Assembly: GCF_000317205.1 (NCBI RefSeq)
Contig: NZ_AJLK01000030.1
Span: forward strand, 1 to 61,968
Direction: 5' to 3'
Source: Fischerella muscicola PCC 7414
Lineage (GTDB): Bacteria > Cyanobacteriota > Cyanobacteriia > Cyanobacteriales > Nostocaceae
DNA: 61,968 nucleotides
Positions within the stretch are counted from its first letter, which is position 1. Each line of letters opens with the position of its first letter. Of the stretch, positions 1-9,184 are shown piece by piece. The notes under the pieces were generated by a model. That model saw only the letters and a list, made by a program, of their open reading frames with translations, did not search any database and was not told the origin of the DNA. The translations under genes were made by a program, and so were the position numbers.

Positions 1-650
1 CTAACCAATGTACCAGACGTACCATGGCACGTCTGGTACAACAATCAACAACCAACAACCAACAATCAACAATCAACAACCAACACCAATGAACCTTGTT
101 CTTTTTCCATCCCACTTCTACAGAAAGTCTATTCCTAGATTGTTGGCGAATTTGTATAACAAAAAGACGGCAATTATGGCAGCATTGGTAGAGGGGAAAC
201 AAACAGAGGATAAGAGCAAAACAGGAAGGAATGGGCAAATTTTCCTTTCGTGTCTCTACTTCCCCAAACCCTCTGTGAACTTTACCCTAAAAGCTAATGC
301 CATCTAGTTACGACGGCAATATGCCTTAGCTACGCATTACTATCGGTTTGAAAAAGGTTAAATCAGTGAACAGCGAACAGTGAACAGTTATCAGGCTTAT
401 GAGTGGGGGTATTACCCGCAGCCAACGCCTGACATCAATTGGTGGGGAATTTATATTCAGTAATGAATACTGATAACTGATGACTGATAACTGTTAAAGA
501 CTAAAGGGTAAAGGCATTTCAACTCCTTTCCCCCTTATCCCTTTCCTTTTACCCCTTTACCCTTAATTTATGGAAATGGAACCGTCAGCCTCACCAATCT
601 TGGCATTCAACTGCAAAAACATACTATCTATTCTTACCTTCAAGTATTAA
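1..650. other. Intergenic region with dispersed repeats
   Basis: No convincing gene is present. The stretch holds a 12-bp inverted repeat at 9-40, CAACAATCAAC-type short tandem repeats at about 40-88, and a second block at about 365-500 rich in TGAACAG and TAACTGATG words typical of cyanobacterial intergenic repeats. The reading frame at 8-307 is mostly translated repeat sequence and has no recognisable protein features. The pipX promoter presumably lies in the last 100 bases, but no clear -35/-10 pair was recognised. Confidence 0.6.
9..40. repeat. Dispersed palindrome, GACGTGCCATGGCACGTC family
   Basis: Perfect 12-bp arms (9-20 and 29-40) flank an 8-base centre containing CCATGG. The same core recurs at 41279 and 48902, and a sister type with an AGACGCGA arm at 41168, 55932 and 59822, so this is one copy of a small dispersed hairpin family. 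Confidence 0.75.
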
Positions 651-929
651 ATGAACCCAGAAAGCTCAGAAACTTACATAAATCATCCAACTTGGGGTTT
701 GCTCTATAGGATCTGTATGGTGGATGAAAACCAAGAGTTATTCACTACACTGTATGCTCAGCGCCTATTTTTTTTAGTAATATCCGATGCTAAAGGTGTC
801 AAATTTCAGCCCATAGGACGTACTGAAGCGAGAATGCTGCTAGAAAATCGCCTGCGTAACCTACGTCGTGCTGGACAAGCCCAGGAGTACGATCAGTTGC
901 AGAGTATCTTCCAACGCACCTTCCAATGA
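651..929 (+). CDS. pipX: PipX, PII-interacting protein and NtcA coactivator
   Basis: The 92-residue product matches PipX in length and character: an N-terminal Tudor-like part with PTWGLLYRIC, then a helical tail with ARMLLENRLRNLRRAGQ. In cyanobacteria PipX bridges the nitrogen sensor PII and the transcription factor NtcA: it coactivates NtcA when 2-oxoglutarate is high and is held by PII when it is low. The stop overlaps the start of the next gene by four bases (ATGA at 926-929), so the two are translationally coupled. This pipX-pipY order is conserved in cyanobacteria. The ATG at 651 gives the full family length. Confidence 0.95.
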   Translation: MNPESSETYINHPTWGLLYRICMVDENQELFTTLYAQRLFFLVISDAKGVKFQPIGRTEARMLLENRLRNLRRAGQAQEYDQLQSIFQRTFQ

Positions 930-1597
930 GTGGCTCGATTAGTGAACGTATTAATACTGTGCGCGCACAACTACCACCTTCAGTTCGGTTAATAGCTGTC
1001 ACCAAGCAAGTCCCAACTGATGTAATTCGTACTGCCTATGCTGCGGGAATTCGAGATTTTGGTGAAAATCGCATTCAAGAAGCGATCGCAAAACAAGCTG
1101 AGTTACAAGACTTAGCTGATATCACTTGGCATTTTATCGGACACTTGCAAAGCAATAAAGCCAAAAAAGCCTTAGAAAATTTTCAGTGGATTCACTCAGT
1201 AGATAATTTGAAGCTGGCACAGCGCTTGAACGAGTTGGCCCAGCAAATAGGTGTCAGTCCCTATGTGTGTCTGCAAGTCAAAATCCTTCCTGATCCTAAT
1301 AAATCGGGTTGGAGTGTACCTCAACTTTTAGCTGACCTACCAACATTGAATCAATACAAAAATTTACAAATTCAAGGTTTGATGACAATTCCGCCTTTAG
1401 GATTAAATGACCAGGAAATTATGGCAGTGTTTAATCGCACACGCGAACTAGCACAAGAAATTCGGGAACAAAACTGGCCCCATATTCAAATGCAACATTT
1501 GTCGATGGGAATGTCAGGTGATTACCAACTAGCCGTAGAAGCAGGTGCAACGATGGTGCGTTTGGGAACAATCTTGTTTGGAGAACGTGGTAACTAA
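926..1597 (+). CDS. pipY: PipY / YggS-family PLP-binding protein
   Basis: A 223-residue single-domain fold-type III PLP protein of the YggS/PROSC/PLPBP family, involved in pyridoxal phosphate and amino-acid homeostasis. Visible hallmarks are LIAVTKQVP with the PLP-binding lysine near residue 27, FGENRIQE, HFIGHLQSNK, and the C-terminal LSMGMSGDYQLAVEAGATMVRLG phosphate-binding region (written here as one motif stretch split by eye: LSMGMSGDY then AVEAGATMVRLG). The four-base overlap with pipX indicates one operon. Length is normal and the key residues are present. Confidence 0.95.
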   Translation: MSGSISERINTVRAQLPPSVRLIAVTKQVPTDVIRTAYAAGIRDFGENRIQEAIAKQAELQDLADITWHFIGHLQSNKAKKALENFQWIHSVDNLKLAQRLNELAQQIGVSPYVCLQVKILPDPNKSGWSVPQLLADLPTLNQYKNLQIQGLMTIPPLGLNDQEIMAVFNRTRELAQEIREQNWPHIQMQHLSMGMSGDYQLAVEAGATMVRLGTILFGERGN

Positions 1598-2019
1598 ATT
1601 GGGGTAGGGGATTGGGATCTATAGATTCAGTTCAGTGAACAGTTATTACACCTATGGTGGGGATCAAACAATTTTCGATTGATCCCACATATGAAGTTTG
1701 GGGCTTCCTCATCCAAATTATTAGTCAGAGTCCCCACCACCAACACCTTCTAATTAGTGGAGGACTTATACTTAGTAATAAAACTGCCAACTGCTCACTG
1801 GAAAATTCGTAGGGGTAGATTTTCAAGCCTATCTCTACGATTTTTTTCGACTTTCTCGCTTTCGTCCTATAGGATTCCTTTCCTATTTGATTTTGGAGCA
1901 GAACTCAGTATTGTTCCCCGTACCCCATTTCCTGTTCCCTGGCTCAACTAAGAGTGTTCCTCAACTAAACCAGATTCCTATAGTTGTAAATAAATAAAAC
2001 TTTTAGCTTTATTTTCTTT

Positions 2020-2062
2020 AATTTCAAGAAGAGCAACTTTAGCATTTGCTCTTCTTGAAATT
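2020..2062. other. Perfect 17-bp stem, 9-base loop hairpin
   Basis: AATTTCAAGAAGAGCAA (2020-2036) is the exact reverse complement of 2046-2062. An A run follows after a short gap on the + strand, so this could end transcription in either direction or be an element end. It is far longer and more perfect than chance in an AT-rich spacer would give. Its role is unknown. Confidence 0.6.
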
Positions 2063-2160
2063 GTTGCAAAAAAAATTCTCAAAGATGCTGGTCTAGCAAG
2101 TAACCCAGGATATAGTATAAACAAAAGCAAACACATAAGAAATTTGGGGTTGCAGCAACT

Positions 2161-2188
2161 TTGCATTCAAAAATAGTTAGGCTATAAT
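2161..2188 (+). promoter_or_regulatory. Candidate sigma-70-type promoter for sepF
   Basis: TTGCAT (2161-2166), a 16-base spacer and a consensus TATAAT (2183-2188) lie about 190 bases upstream of the sepF start. The -10 is perfect and the -35 matches at four of six positions. This is a prediction by pattern only. Confidence 0.3.
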
Positions 2189-2381
2189 CTTGACTCATTA
2201 TTGCGTACAAACTAAATACAGACGTTCTAGGGGGGCGTCCGTCAATAGTTTGTGCCGTAGTATATGCTACAAACAACTTATAGAATTGCAAAATAGTCCG
2301 CCCTACATATAGCGGCATAGATTGGCAGCATTAGTTGCTGCCACATCCTTTGAAGGTGATTTGCACCAGGAGCGTAACACT

Positions 2382-2981
2382 ATGAACAATATCTTCTCCA
2401 AACTGAGAGACTTTGTTGGTTTAAATGAGCCAGTAGAATACGAGTATTATGAGGAAGAACCAGAAGCAGAAAGCTATCAGAATCTATATCAGGAACAAAA
2501 TCAACAGTCCGTACCCCAAGAAACTACCTCTGCAAATCGACGTTGGCGTGAACCAATGCCTACAATGAATGCAAATCCAGATGTAGCAACTGCTTCTGCA
2601 AAAACAATGAATAATGTTATTGGTATGCCCGGTGCTATTAACGGTATTTCAGAAGTTTTAGTACTAGAACCACGTACTTTTGAAGAAATGCCACAAGCGA
2701 TTCAAGCGTTACGAGAGCGAAAGTCTGTGGTATTAAACTTGACAATCATGGACCCGGATCAAGCACAGCGAGCTGTTGATTTTGTTGCAGGCGGCACTTA
2801 CGCGTTGGATGGACACCAAGAACGTATTGGCGAAAGCATCTTTTTGTTTACACCCAGTTGTGTGCAAGTCAGCACTCAAGGCGGAGTTCTACACGAAGTA
2901 CCCCAACCACCAGTCCGTACCCCCCGCCCCGCACCTGGCAATCAAACCTGGGGCAATGAACCCAATCGCATGGTACAATAA
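2382..2981 (+). CDS. sepF: Cell division protein SepF
   Basis: SepF (Cdv2 in cyanobacteria) binds FtsZ and membrane and helps form the division ring. The 199-residue product starts [14 protein letters not shown], the amphipathic N-terminal membrane-binding helix. An acidic and Gln-rich linker follows, then the SepF core ([52 protein letters not shown]). The ATG at 2382 is preferred over the in-frame codon at 2322 because it has a CAGGAG ribosome site and puts the membrane helix at the N-terminus. proC follows on the same strand, an arrangement I recall from cyanobacteria. Confidence 0.92.
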   Translation: MNNIFSKLRDFVGLNEPVEYEYYEEEPEAESYQNLYQEQNQQSVPQETTSANRRWREPMPTMNANPDVATASAKTMNNVIGMPGAINGISEVLVLEPRTFEEMPQAIQALRERKSVVLNLTIMDPDQAQRAVDFVAGGTYALDGHQERIGESIFLFTPSCVQVSTQGGVLHEVPQPPVRTPRPAPGNQTWGNEPNRMVQ

Positions 2982-3072
2982 ACTAAATTTAGTCTAAAGT
3001 CAATAGTCAAGAGTATACAGTTTGAAAGTTAACGCTCTTGATTATTGACTATTGACTAATGACGAATGACTA

Positions 3073-3888
3073 ATGACAACTCATAAATTTGGATTAATTG
3101 GTGGCGGGGTAATGGGAGAAGCTTTATTATCCCGCCTTGTTGCTCGCTCGATTTATCACTCATCAGAAGTGATAGTTAGTGAACCACAGCCCACACGCCA
3201 AAAATTTTTAGCGCATCAGTACAATGTGGCTGTGACAGGTGATAACCGTGTAGTTTTCAGCCAAACAACCGAAGTGATATGCTTGGCTGTCAAACCGCAA
3301 GTTTTCAGTGCGATCGCTCAAGAATTGGCAGATGTTGTTGATAAAGGGCATTCACCACTAGTAATTTCTGTCTTGGCGGGTGTAACTTTATCTAAATTAG
3401 AAGCAGCTTTTCCCCAATTGCCAGTTATTCGAGCCATGCCCAATACCCCAGCAACCATAGGTGCAGGTATGACTGCGATCGCTCCAGGTGCTTATACCCA
3501 TAGCAAACACCTGGAAACAGCAAGGCAGTTGTTTTCAGCGGTGGGGGAAGTAGTAGAAGTCCCGGAATCGCTGATGGATGCAGTAACTGGTTTATCAGGT
3601 AGTGGTCCAGCTTACGTAGCGTTAATGGTAGAAGCACTTGCAGATGGAGGAGTCGCTGCTGGTTTACCCAGAGCTATTGCCTATCAACTCGCTTTGCAAA
3701 CAGTCTTGGGAACTGCTCAGTTATTACATGAAACCAAACTCCACCCCGCAGAACTCAAAGATCGTGTTACCAGTCCCGGCGGAACTACAATTACTGGCAT
3801 TGCCCAATTAGAACGCTCAGGATTCCGTTCTGCTCTCATTGAGGCAGTTAAAGCTGCTACCATCCGTTCTCAGGAGTTGGGGAAGTGA
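3073..3888 (+). CDS. proC: Pyrroline-5-carboxylate reductase
   Basis: Catalyses the last step of proline synthesis, NAD(P)H-dependent reduction of 1-pyrroline-5-carboxylate to proline. The 271-residue protein has an N-terminal Rossmann motif (GLIGGGVMGEA), the AVKPQVF stretch, VIRAMPNTPATIGAG, and the C-terminal dimerisation signature LSGSGPAYVALMVEALADGG with RVTSPGGTTITG. Full length with no anomalies. A strong hairpin lies immediately downstream. Confidence 0.96.
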   Translation: MTTHKFGLIGGGVMGEALLSRLVARSIYHSSEVIVSEPQPTRQKFLAHQYNVAVTGDNRVVFSQTTEVICLAVKPQVFSAIAQELADVVDKGHSPLVISVLAGVTLSKLEAAFPQLPVIRAMPNTPATIGAGMTAIAPGAYTHSKHLETARQLFSAVGEVVEVPESLMDAVTGLSGSGPAYVALMVEALADGGVAAGLPRAIAYQLALQTVLGTAQLLHETKLHPAELKDRVTSPGGTTITGIAQLERSGFRSALIEAVKAATIRSQELGK

Positions 3889-3893
3889 GAGGT

Positions 3894-3946
3894 GGGGAAC
3901 TCACCGGCCCCCACGACCGTAGGGAGTGGGGGCCGGTGAGTTCCCC
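3894..3946. terminator. 21-bp perfect hairpin after proC
   Basis: Arms 3894-3914 and 3926-3946 are exact reverse complements around an 11-base loop. The stem is GC-rich (core CACCGGCCCCCAC), begins six bases after the proC stop, and lies between proC and the helicase gene. No T run follows, so it may be an mRNA-stabilising or repeat element instead of a classical terminator. A related ACTCACCGGTCCCC word occurs near 57190. Confidence 0.5.
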
Positions 3947-4029
3947 AATCCCCAATCCCCGATCCCTAATGCCCTACTTGCCAAGGGTTCATATAATATA
4001 GTAAAAAGTCCGGTTGCAATTGTGATTGA

Positions 4030-6705
4030 GTGAATTATTCTGCACTGTCTTCAGAAGTAGACCCCAGTTCTGTATTTCCTTTTGAACTGGATAAATTCCA
4101 GCTAGATGCGATCGCCTCTCTAAATGCTGGACGCTCTGTAGTGGTTTGTGCGCCAACAGGTTCAGGTAAAACCTTGGTTGGAGAATATGGTATTTATCGT
4201 GCCTTGGCGCGAGGAAAAAGGGTATTTTACACTACCCCCCTGAAGGCACTTTCTAACCAAAAATTACGTGACTTTCGTGAACAATTCGGCTTTGACGCAG
4301 TTGGATTGTTAACAGGAGATGCTTCCATCAATCGGGATGCGCCTATTGTAGTTATGACTACAGAAATTTTCCGTAACATGCTTTACGGCACACCCATTGG
4401 GCAAGTTGGTATCTCCTTAACAGACGTAGAAGCAGTAGTGTTAGATGAGTGCCACTACATGAACGATCGTCAACGGGGAACTGTTTGGGAAGAATCGATT
4501 ATTTATTGTCCCCGCGAAATTCAACTGATCGCTCTGTCAGCAACAGTTGCCAATAGTGAACAACTCACCGACTGGCTCAATCAAGTCCACGGCCCCACTG
4601 ATCTCATCTACTCCGATTTTCGTCCTGTTCCTTTGGAATTTCACTTTGGTAATCTCAAAGGGGTATTTCCACTACTGAATGACGATAAAACCCAAATTAA
4701 CCCTCGTCTGCTCAAGCGAGGCAAAAAAAAAGAGCTAGAAAAGGGCAAAGGCAATCGCAGACCAGAAGCACCTAGTATAAATTTTATTCTCAGTCATCTC
4801 CAGGAACGAGATATGCTGCCAGCAATCTACTTTATCTTCAGCCGTCGCGGCTGCGATAAAGCAGTGGCAGAAGTCGGTGATATATGGCTGGTGAACGAGC
4901 AAGAGGCACAGCAGTTACGGCGACAGATTGACGAATTTTTAACCCGTAACCCAGAGGCGGGGCGTTCCGGCCACATTGCTCCCCTTTACCGGGGTATCGC
5001 CGCCCACCACGCCGGGATTTTACCCGCCTGGAAAGTACTAGTAGAAGAACTATTTCAGCAAGGACTAATTAAAGTAGTATTTGCCACAGAAACGCTGGCA
5101 GCAGGAATTAACATGCCTGCTCGCACAACAGTTATTTCTACCATATCCAAACGTACCGACACCGGACACCGGATGTTGACAGCTTCTGAGTTTCTGCAAA
5201 TGGCAGGAAGAGCTGGACGTCGAGGGATGGATAAAGTAGGTCATGTGGTGACATTACAAACTCCCTTTGAGGGAGCAGAACACGCAGCAGCTTTGGCAAT
5301 CAAAAAACCAGACCCCTTGGTGAGCCATTTTACTCCCAGTTACGGCATGGTACTGAATTTGCTGCAAATCCACACTCTTGATGAAGCCAGAGAACTCATT
5401 GAGCGTAGCTTTGGTCAGTATCTAGCAAATGTGCATCTCCAACCAAGGCAACAATATATTGCTCAGTTGCAAGCAGAATTAGAGCAAATTAAAACGCAAA
5501 TTGCTACGGTTGAAGAAAGCGAAATAGCTAGTTATGAAAAACTGCGACAACGCCTGAAAGTAGAACAAAAGATATTAAACACACTGCAAGAGCAAGCAGA
5601 CGAAGGGCGACAAGAAGAATTAACAATGATGCTCAGTTTTGCTGTGTCAGGGACATTACTTTGCCTTAAGGGTAAATACTTAACAATGTCTCTACCAGTA
5701 ACCGCAGTGTTAATAGGCAAAACCCAAGGTGCTAGCCAAACACCTTACTTAGTTTGTTTAGGTAGAGATAACCGTTGGTATGTGGCAACTACAGCAGATG
5801 TAGTCAACTTATATGCAGAATTACCACGAATTGATGTACCCCCTGACTTGTTACCACCTGCACAGATGTCTTTAAAGCCAGGACAGTCTTGTCGTGGTGA
5901 CGAAGAAAGTATGGCCATTGCTAGTCAAATTCCCGAACCAGAGGAGTCTCTACATATGGCACCCGAAGTCGCAGAACAACTCCGGGTGGTTGCAGCCTTG
6001 CGGGAGCAAATAGAAGCTCACCCACTGCATAAAACTGGCAATGTCGGTACTATTTTCAAACGTAAGCTACGCGCTGCCGAACTAGAAGCAGAAATTCAAG
6101 AGTTGCAAGCACAGGTAGAGCAACAGTCCCAACGGCATTGGGAAGAGTTTCTTAACCTGATTGAAATTTTGCAATACTTTGAATGCTTAGATAACTTATT
6201 ACCTACACAATTAGGACAAATTGCAGCAGCAATTCGGGGCGAAAACGAATTGTGGCTTGGTTTAGCCTTAGCCAGTGGAGAACTTGATAACCTTGATCCC
6301 CACTGTTTAGCTGCTGCTGCTGCTGCTTTAGTGACAGAAACCCCGCGTCCAGATAGTAAAGTGCGCTTTGATCTCAGTGATCAAGTTACAGAGGCCTTAG
6401 CGAAATTACGCGGAATTCGCCGTAAGATGTTCCAATTACAACGCCGATATAACGTCGCTTTACCCATCTGGTTAGAATTTGAGTTAATCGCCTTAGTTGA
6501 ACAATGGGCACTAGGGATGGATTGGGTTGAACTGTGCGACAATACCACTTTAGATGAAGGTGATGTCGTGCGAATATTAAGGCGGACGCTGGATTTATTG
6601 TCACAAATTCCCCACGTACCTTATATGTCAGAATCTTTGCGGCGTAATGCTTTACGCGCTATTCAGTTGATTGATCGATTCCCAGTCAATGAGGTTGTGG
6701 AATAG
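4030..6705 (+). CDS. Ski2/Mtr4-like superfamily 2 RNA helicase
   Basis: An 891-residue helicase. Walker A is APTGSGKT near residue 41, motif II reads LDECHYM, motif III is LSATVAN, and the second RecA domain carries FATETLAAGINMPA and QMAGRAGRRGMD (motifs V and VI). A long C-terminal part with coiled-coil stretches and a helical DSHCT-like end follows, as in Ski2/Mtr4/Dob1 proteins. It probably unwinds structured RNA in turnover or ribosome maturation; the substrate in cyanobacteria is not known to me. Translation begins at a GTG, since no ATG lies near the conserved start. Confidence 0.9.
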   Translation: MNYSALSSEVDPSSVFPFELDKFQLDAIASLNAGRSVVVCAPTGSGKTLVGEYGIYRALARGKRVFYTTPLKALSNQKLRDFREQFGFDAVGLLTGDASINRDAPIVVMTTEIFRNMLYGTPIGQVGISLTDVEAVVLDECHYMNDRQRGTVWEESIIYCPREIQLIALSATVANSEQLTDWLNQVHGPTDLIYSDFRPVPLEFHFGNLKGVFPLLNDDKTQINPRLLKRGKKKELEKGKGNRRPEAPSINFILSHLQERDMLPAIYFIFSRRGCDKAVAEVGDIWLVNEQEAQQLRRQIDEFLTRNPEAGRSGHIAPLYRGIAAHHAGILPAWKVLVEELFQQGLIKVVFATETLAAGINMPARTTVISTISKRTDTGHRMLTASEFLQMAGRAGRRGMDKVGHVVTLQTPFEGAEHAAALAIKKPDPLVSHFTPSYGMVLNLLQIHTLDEARELIERSFGQYLANVHLQPRQQYIAQLQAELEQIKTQIATVEESEIASYEKLRQRLKVEQKILNTLQEQADEGRQEELTMMLSFAVSGTLLCLKGKYLTMSLPVTAVLIGKTQGASQTPYLVCLGRDNRWYVATTADVVNLYAELPRIDVPPDLLPPAQMSLKPGQSCRGDEESMAIASQIPEPEESLHMAPEVAEQLRVVAALREQIEAHPLHKTGNVGTIFKRKLRAAELEAEIQELQAQVEQQSQRHWEEFLNLIEILQYFECLDNLLPTQLGQIAAAIRGENELWLGLALASGELDNLDPHCLAAAAAALVTETPRPDSKVRFDLSDQVTEALAKLRGIRRKMFQLQRRYNVALPIWLEFELIALVEQWALGMDWVELCDNTTLDEGDVVRILRRTLDLLSQIPHVPYMSESLRRNALRAIQLIDRFPVNEVVE

Positions 6706-7123
6706 TCAGACAATTTTGGATTTTAGATTTTGCGAAAAGTTTGTAGACACAAAGTGGCTTCCCATACGTTGTAAGGCGTTTGGGTAGGTGCAAAGGTTTA
6801 TTTTTAAACGCACCAGTTAGCAGAGGTTGACGCAAAGGAGCGCAGAATGTTAAGCAGAGCTACTTTGTTTTTTGTGTTTTGAAAAATTTGGGATGATCCC
6901 ACGTCATGCTGTGAGGAATGCTGAGTTGTCAAGGTTCGGTTGGGAATAATCCCTTCTATTTACCTTGCCTGTCATCCCTGAGTATTCCTACTCATTTCGA
7001 CAGAACGAATCACACTAGCGAACTGCAAACATAAACGCTGCAAACAAGATAATTTTCGGCTCAAATTTGAATGGTTTTAACTATGAATTGTCGTTGCAAA
7101 TAAATTGAATTAGAGGAGTTTCT
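6706..7123. other. Intergenic region before the MFS gene
   Basis: About 420 bases with no gene, tRNA or strong hairpin recognised. It contains a GATTTTAGATTTTG word that recurs near 8510 and ends with a clear ribosome site (GAGGAG) for the gene at 7124. Confidence 0.5.
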
Positions 7124-8341
7124 ATGACCGCCGTGAAGTCGCTCCCTAATATGCCGCCCTTACCCCGACAGGTTTGGGTACTGGGTTGGGTCAGCTTGTT
7201 GATGGATATTGGTTCCAAGATGATTCAGTCTGTCTTGCCACTATTTCTAGTGTCGATGCTAGGTGCAAGTTTAGTGACGGTGGGGGTGATTGAGGGCATC
7301 GCTGAAGTAACGGCGGCGGGGCTGAAAGTTGGGTCAGGGCTGATTAGCGATCGCGGTGGACAGCATCGCAAATGGTCAGCTGTGTTTGGCTATGGCTTTT
7401 CAGCACTGATGATTCCCCTGTATACCATTGCAACGAATCCAGGGTGGATTTTGGCAGCGCGAATGGGCGATCGAGTGGGGAAGGGAATTCGAGTGGCTCC
7501 CCGAAATGCGTTGGTGGCAGATGCCACCCCGGAACATCAACGCGGAGCCGCTTATGGCTTGCGCTATACACTGGATACGATCGGGGCATTGCTGGGACCG
7601 ATCATTGCCACGATCCTATTAGCCAACTCTGGACAAAATACCCGACTGGTCTTTTGGGCTGCCATGATTCCAGCATTCCTGGCAGTTGGACTACTGATTT
7701 GGGGAATTCAAGCTCCACCGTTTGCCCAGCCTTCCTCAAAATCCAAGGCATCCGAGCAACCGTGGCAGTTACTCCAGCAGCTTGGAGTCGGTTACTGGCA
7801 TTTGGTAGTAGTGGCATGTTTGTTTAACTTAGGGAACTCCAGTGATGCATTTCTGTTGCTCAAGGCGAAGGATGTGGGTATTTCATTTACGGCGGTGCCG
7901 ATCGTGTTGACAGTGATCCATGCAGTTTCGGCAGTGAGCGCCTACCCAGTGGGTTGGCTGTCTGATCGCCTGAGTCGGCGTGGTGTATTTTTCATCGGGT
8001 TAGGGCTGTTTGCGCTGACCTATGGGGGGTTGGCGATCGCGGGGCAACCCTGGCAAGTCTGGCTTTTGTTGGGGCTGTATGGGCTATATCAAGGCATTAC
8101 CCAGGGTGTTTTGCTGGCAATGGTAGCGGCAACAATCACTCCGGTGTTGCGGGGAACAGCTTTTGGTTTTTTGAGCCTAGTCACAGGTTTATCATTGCTG
8201 CTAGCGAGTGTGTTGGCAGGGTGGCTATGGCAACAGATGGGAAGTTGGGCAGCATTCGGCTTAGGCAGTGTGAGTGCGATCGCTGCCATCCTTTATCTTA
8301 TCGCCTTTCCGTATCACCACCCATCCATTGTTGATCGGTAA
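7124..8341 (+). CDS. Major facilitator superfamily transporter
   Basis: A 405-residue polytopic membrane protein with about 12 predicted helices in two halves. The loop between helices 2 and 3 has the MFS-A-like signature SDRGGQHRKW, with an equivalent SDRLSRRGVF in the second half, and RMGDRVGKGIRVAPRNALVAD follows helix 4. The substrate cannot be told from sequence. A GAGGAG ribosome site precedes the ATG. The gene is visibly richer in G+C than its neighbours, with runs such as GTGGGGAAGGGAATTCGAG, which suggests horizontal acquisition. It stands alone between intergenic repeats. Confidence 0.85.
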   Translation: MTAVKSLPNMPPLPRQVWVLGWVSLLMDIGSKMIQSVLPLFLVSMLGASLVTVGVIEGIAEVTAAGLKVGSGLISDRGGQHRKWSAVFGYGFSALMIPLYTIATNPGWILAARMGDRVGKGIRVAPRNALVADATPEHQRGAAYGLRYTLDTIGALLGPIIATILLANSGQNTRLVFWAAMIPAFLAVGLLIWGIQAPPFAQPSSKSKASEQPWQLLQQLGVGYWHLVVVACLFNLGNSSDAFLLLKAKDVGISFTAVPIVLTVIHAVSAVSAYPVGWLSDRLSRRGVFFIGLGLFALTYGGLAIAGQPWQVWLLLGLYGLYQGITQGVLLAMVAATITPVLRGTAFGFLSLVTGLSLLLASVLAGWLWQQMGSWAAFGLGSVSAIAAILYLIAFPYHHPSIVDR

Positions 8342-8541
8342 AACAAGACTGCAACTTATTGAACTTCTTGAACTTCAATTATGTGAATGCATAAGTTCGT
8401 TGATGTGGCTATGGGAAGCCGCCCTTACGGGCGTCTACATCGGTGTTCGACTTGCAAAACTTGATTTTTTGCAAGGTGAAAAATCACATCAAGTGTAATA
8501 CCATTTTGAATTTTAGATTTTGGATTGGGAATTGCTTTGTT

Positions 8542-9024
8542 TCACAGCTTATAACCAAACTTCCGCAACAATTCCTTACGTGCCTTCACATCCTCAGCAC
8601 TTTCCACACCTTTGGGTGAAAATCCATCTACCACCCCCATAATGCCACGTCCTTGTTCTGTTTCAGCAACAATCACCTGCACCGGATTTGCTGTAGCGCA
8701 GTAAATATTGCACACTTCCGGACACTGTTTGATGGCATTCAAAAAGTTAATGGGGTAAGCCTCTTTTAAGAGAATAACAAAGCTGTGACCAGCTGCTAAA
8801 TTTTGGGCATTTTTTGTTGCTACTTCTTCAAGATTGCGATCGTTGCCTGCCACTCGAATTAAACAAACTCCCGATGCTTCACAAAAAGCAATACCAAATT
8901 TCACCTGAGGTGAAGTTCCCACCATAATTTCATACAAATCTTCAACTGTTTTAATAAAGTGTGTTTGCCCAATGATAATATTACTTCCTTCAGGAATTTC
9001 CATTACCACTGATTTGAGTTCCAT
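8542..9024 (-). CDS. Adenosine-specific kinase family protein (DUF355)
   Basis: The 160-residue product begins MELKSVVMEIPEG and contains the family-typical IIGQTHFIKTVEDLYE, FGIAFCEASG, LIRVAGND and CPEVCNIYCATANP stretches. The archaeal relative in this family was characterised as an adenosine-specific kinase; the bacterial role is not established. The ATG at 9024 is chosen over the upstream codon at 9060 because a GGAG site sits just before it and homologues begin at this methionine. Confidence 0.85.
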   Translation of the reverse strand: MELKSVVMEIPEGSNIIIGQTHFIKTVEDLYEIMVGTSPQVKFGIAFCEASGVCLIRVAGNDRNLEEVATKNAQNLAAGHSFVILLKEAYPINFLNAIKQCPEVCNIYCATANPVQVIVAETEQGRGIMGVVDGFSPKGVESAEDVKARKELLRKFGYKL

Positions 9025-9184
9025 ATTATTTGTCTCCTTGACTAAGTTAAGCTGACACAAATAAAGCTAACTAGTAGGGGTCGTCATTTGTCAAAAGTCA
9101 TTCGTCATCGGGTAGGGACAAAGCATTTGTACTAGTGCATTCAGTTTTGATGTCAAGATATACATACAAATGCTTTGCCCTTAC

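Larger units (their letters stand above)
1598..2381. other. Intergenic region pipY-sepF
   Basis: About 780 bases without a supported gene. The notable contents are a perfect 17-bp hairpin at 2020-2062 and a possible promoter at 2161-2188 upstream of sepF. Reading frames at 1757-1951, 1978-2166 and 2079-2318 are short, overlap the hairpin or each other on opposite strands, and show no protein features. Confidence 0.5.

Noticed and set aside
8-307. 99-codon reading frame on +
   Set aside because: Its N-terminal third is translated palindrome and STRR repeat, and the rest shows no protein-like features or ribosome site.
1757-2318. Several short frames between pipY and sepF
   Set aside because: They overlap each other on both strands and cross a perfect hairpin; none has a ribosome site or recognisable sequence.
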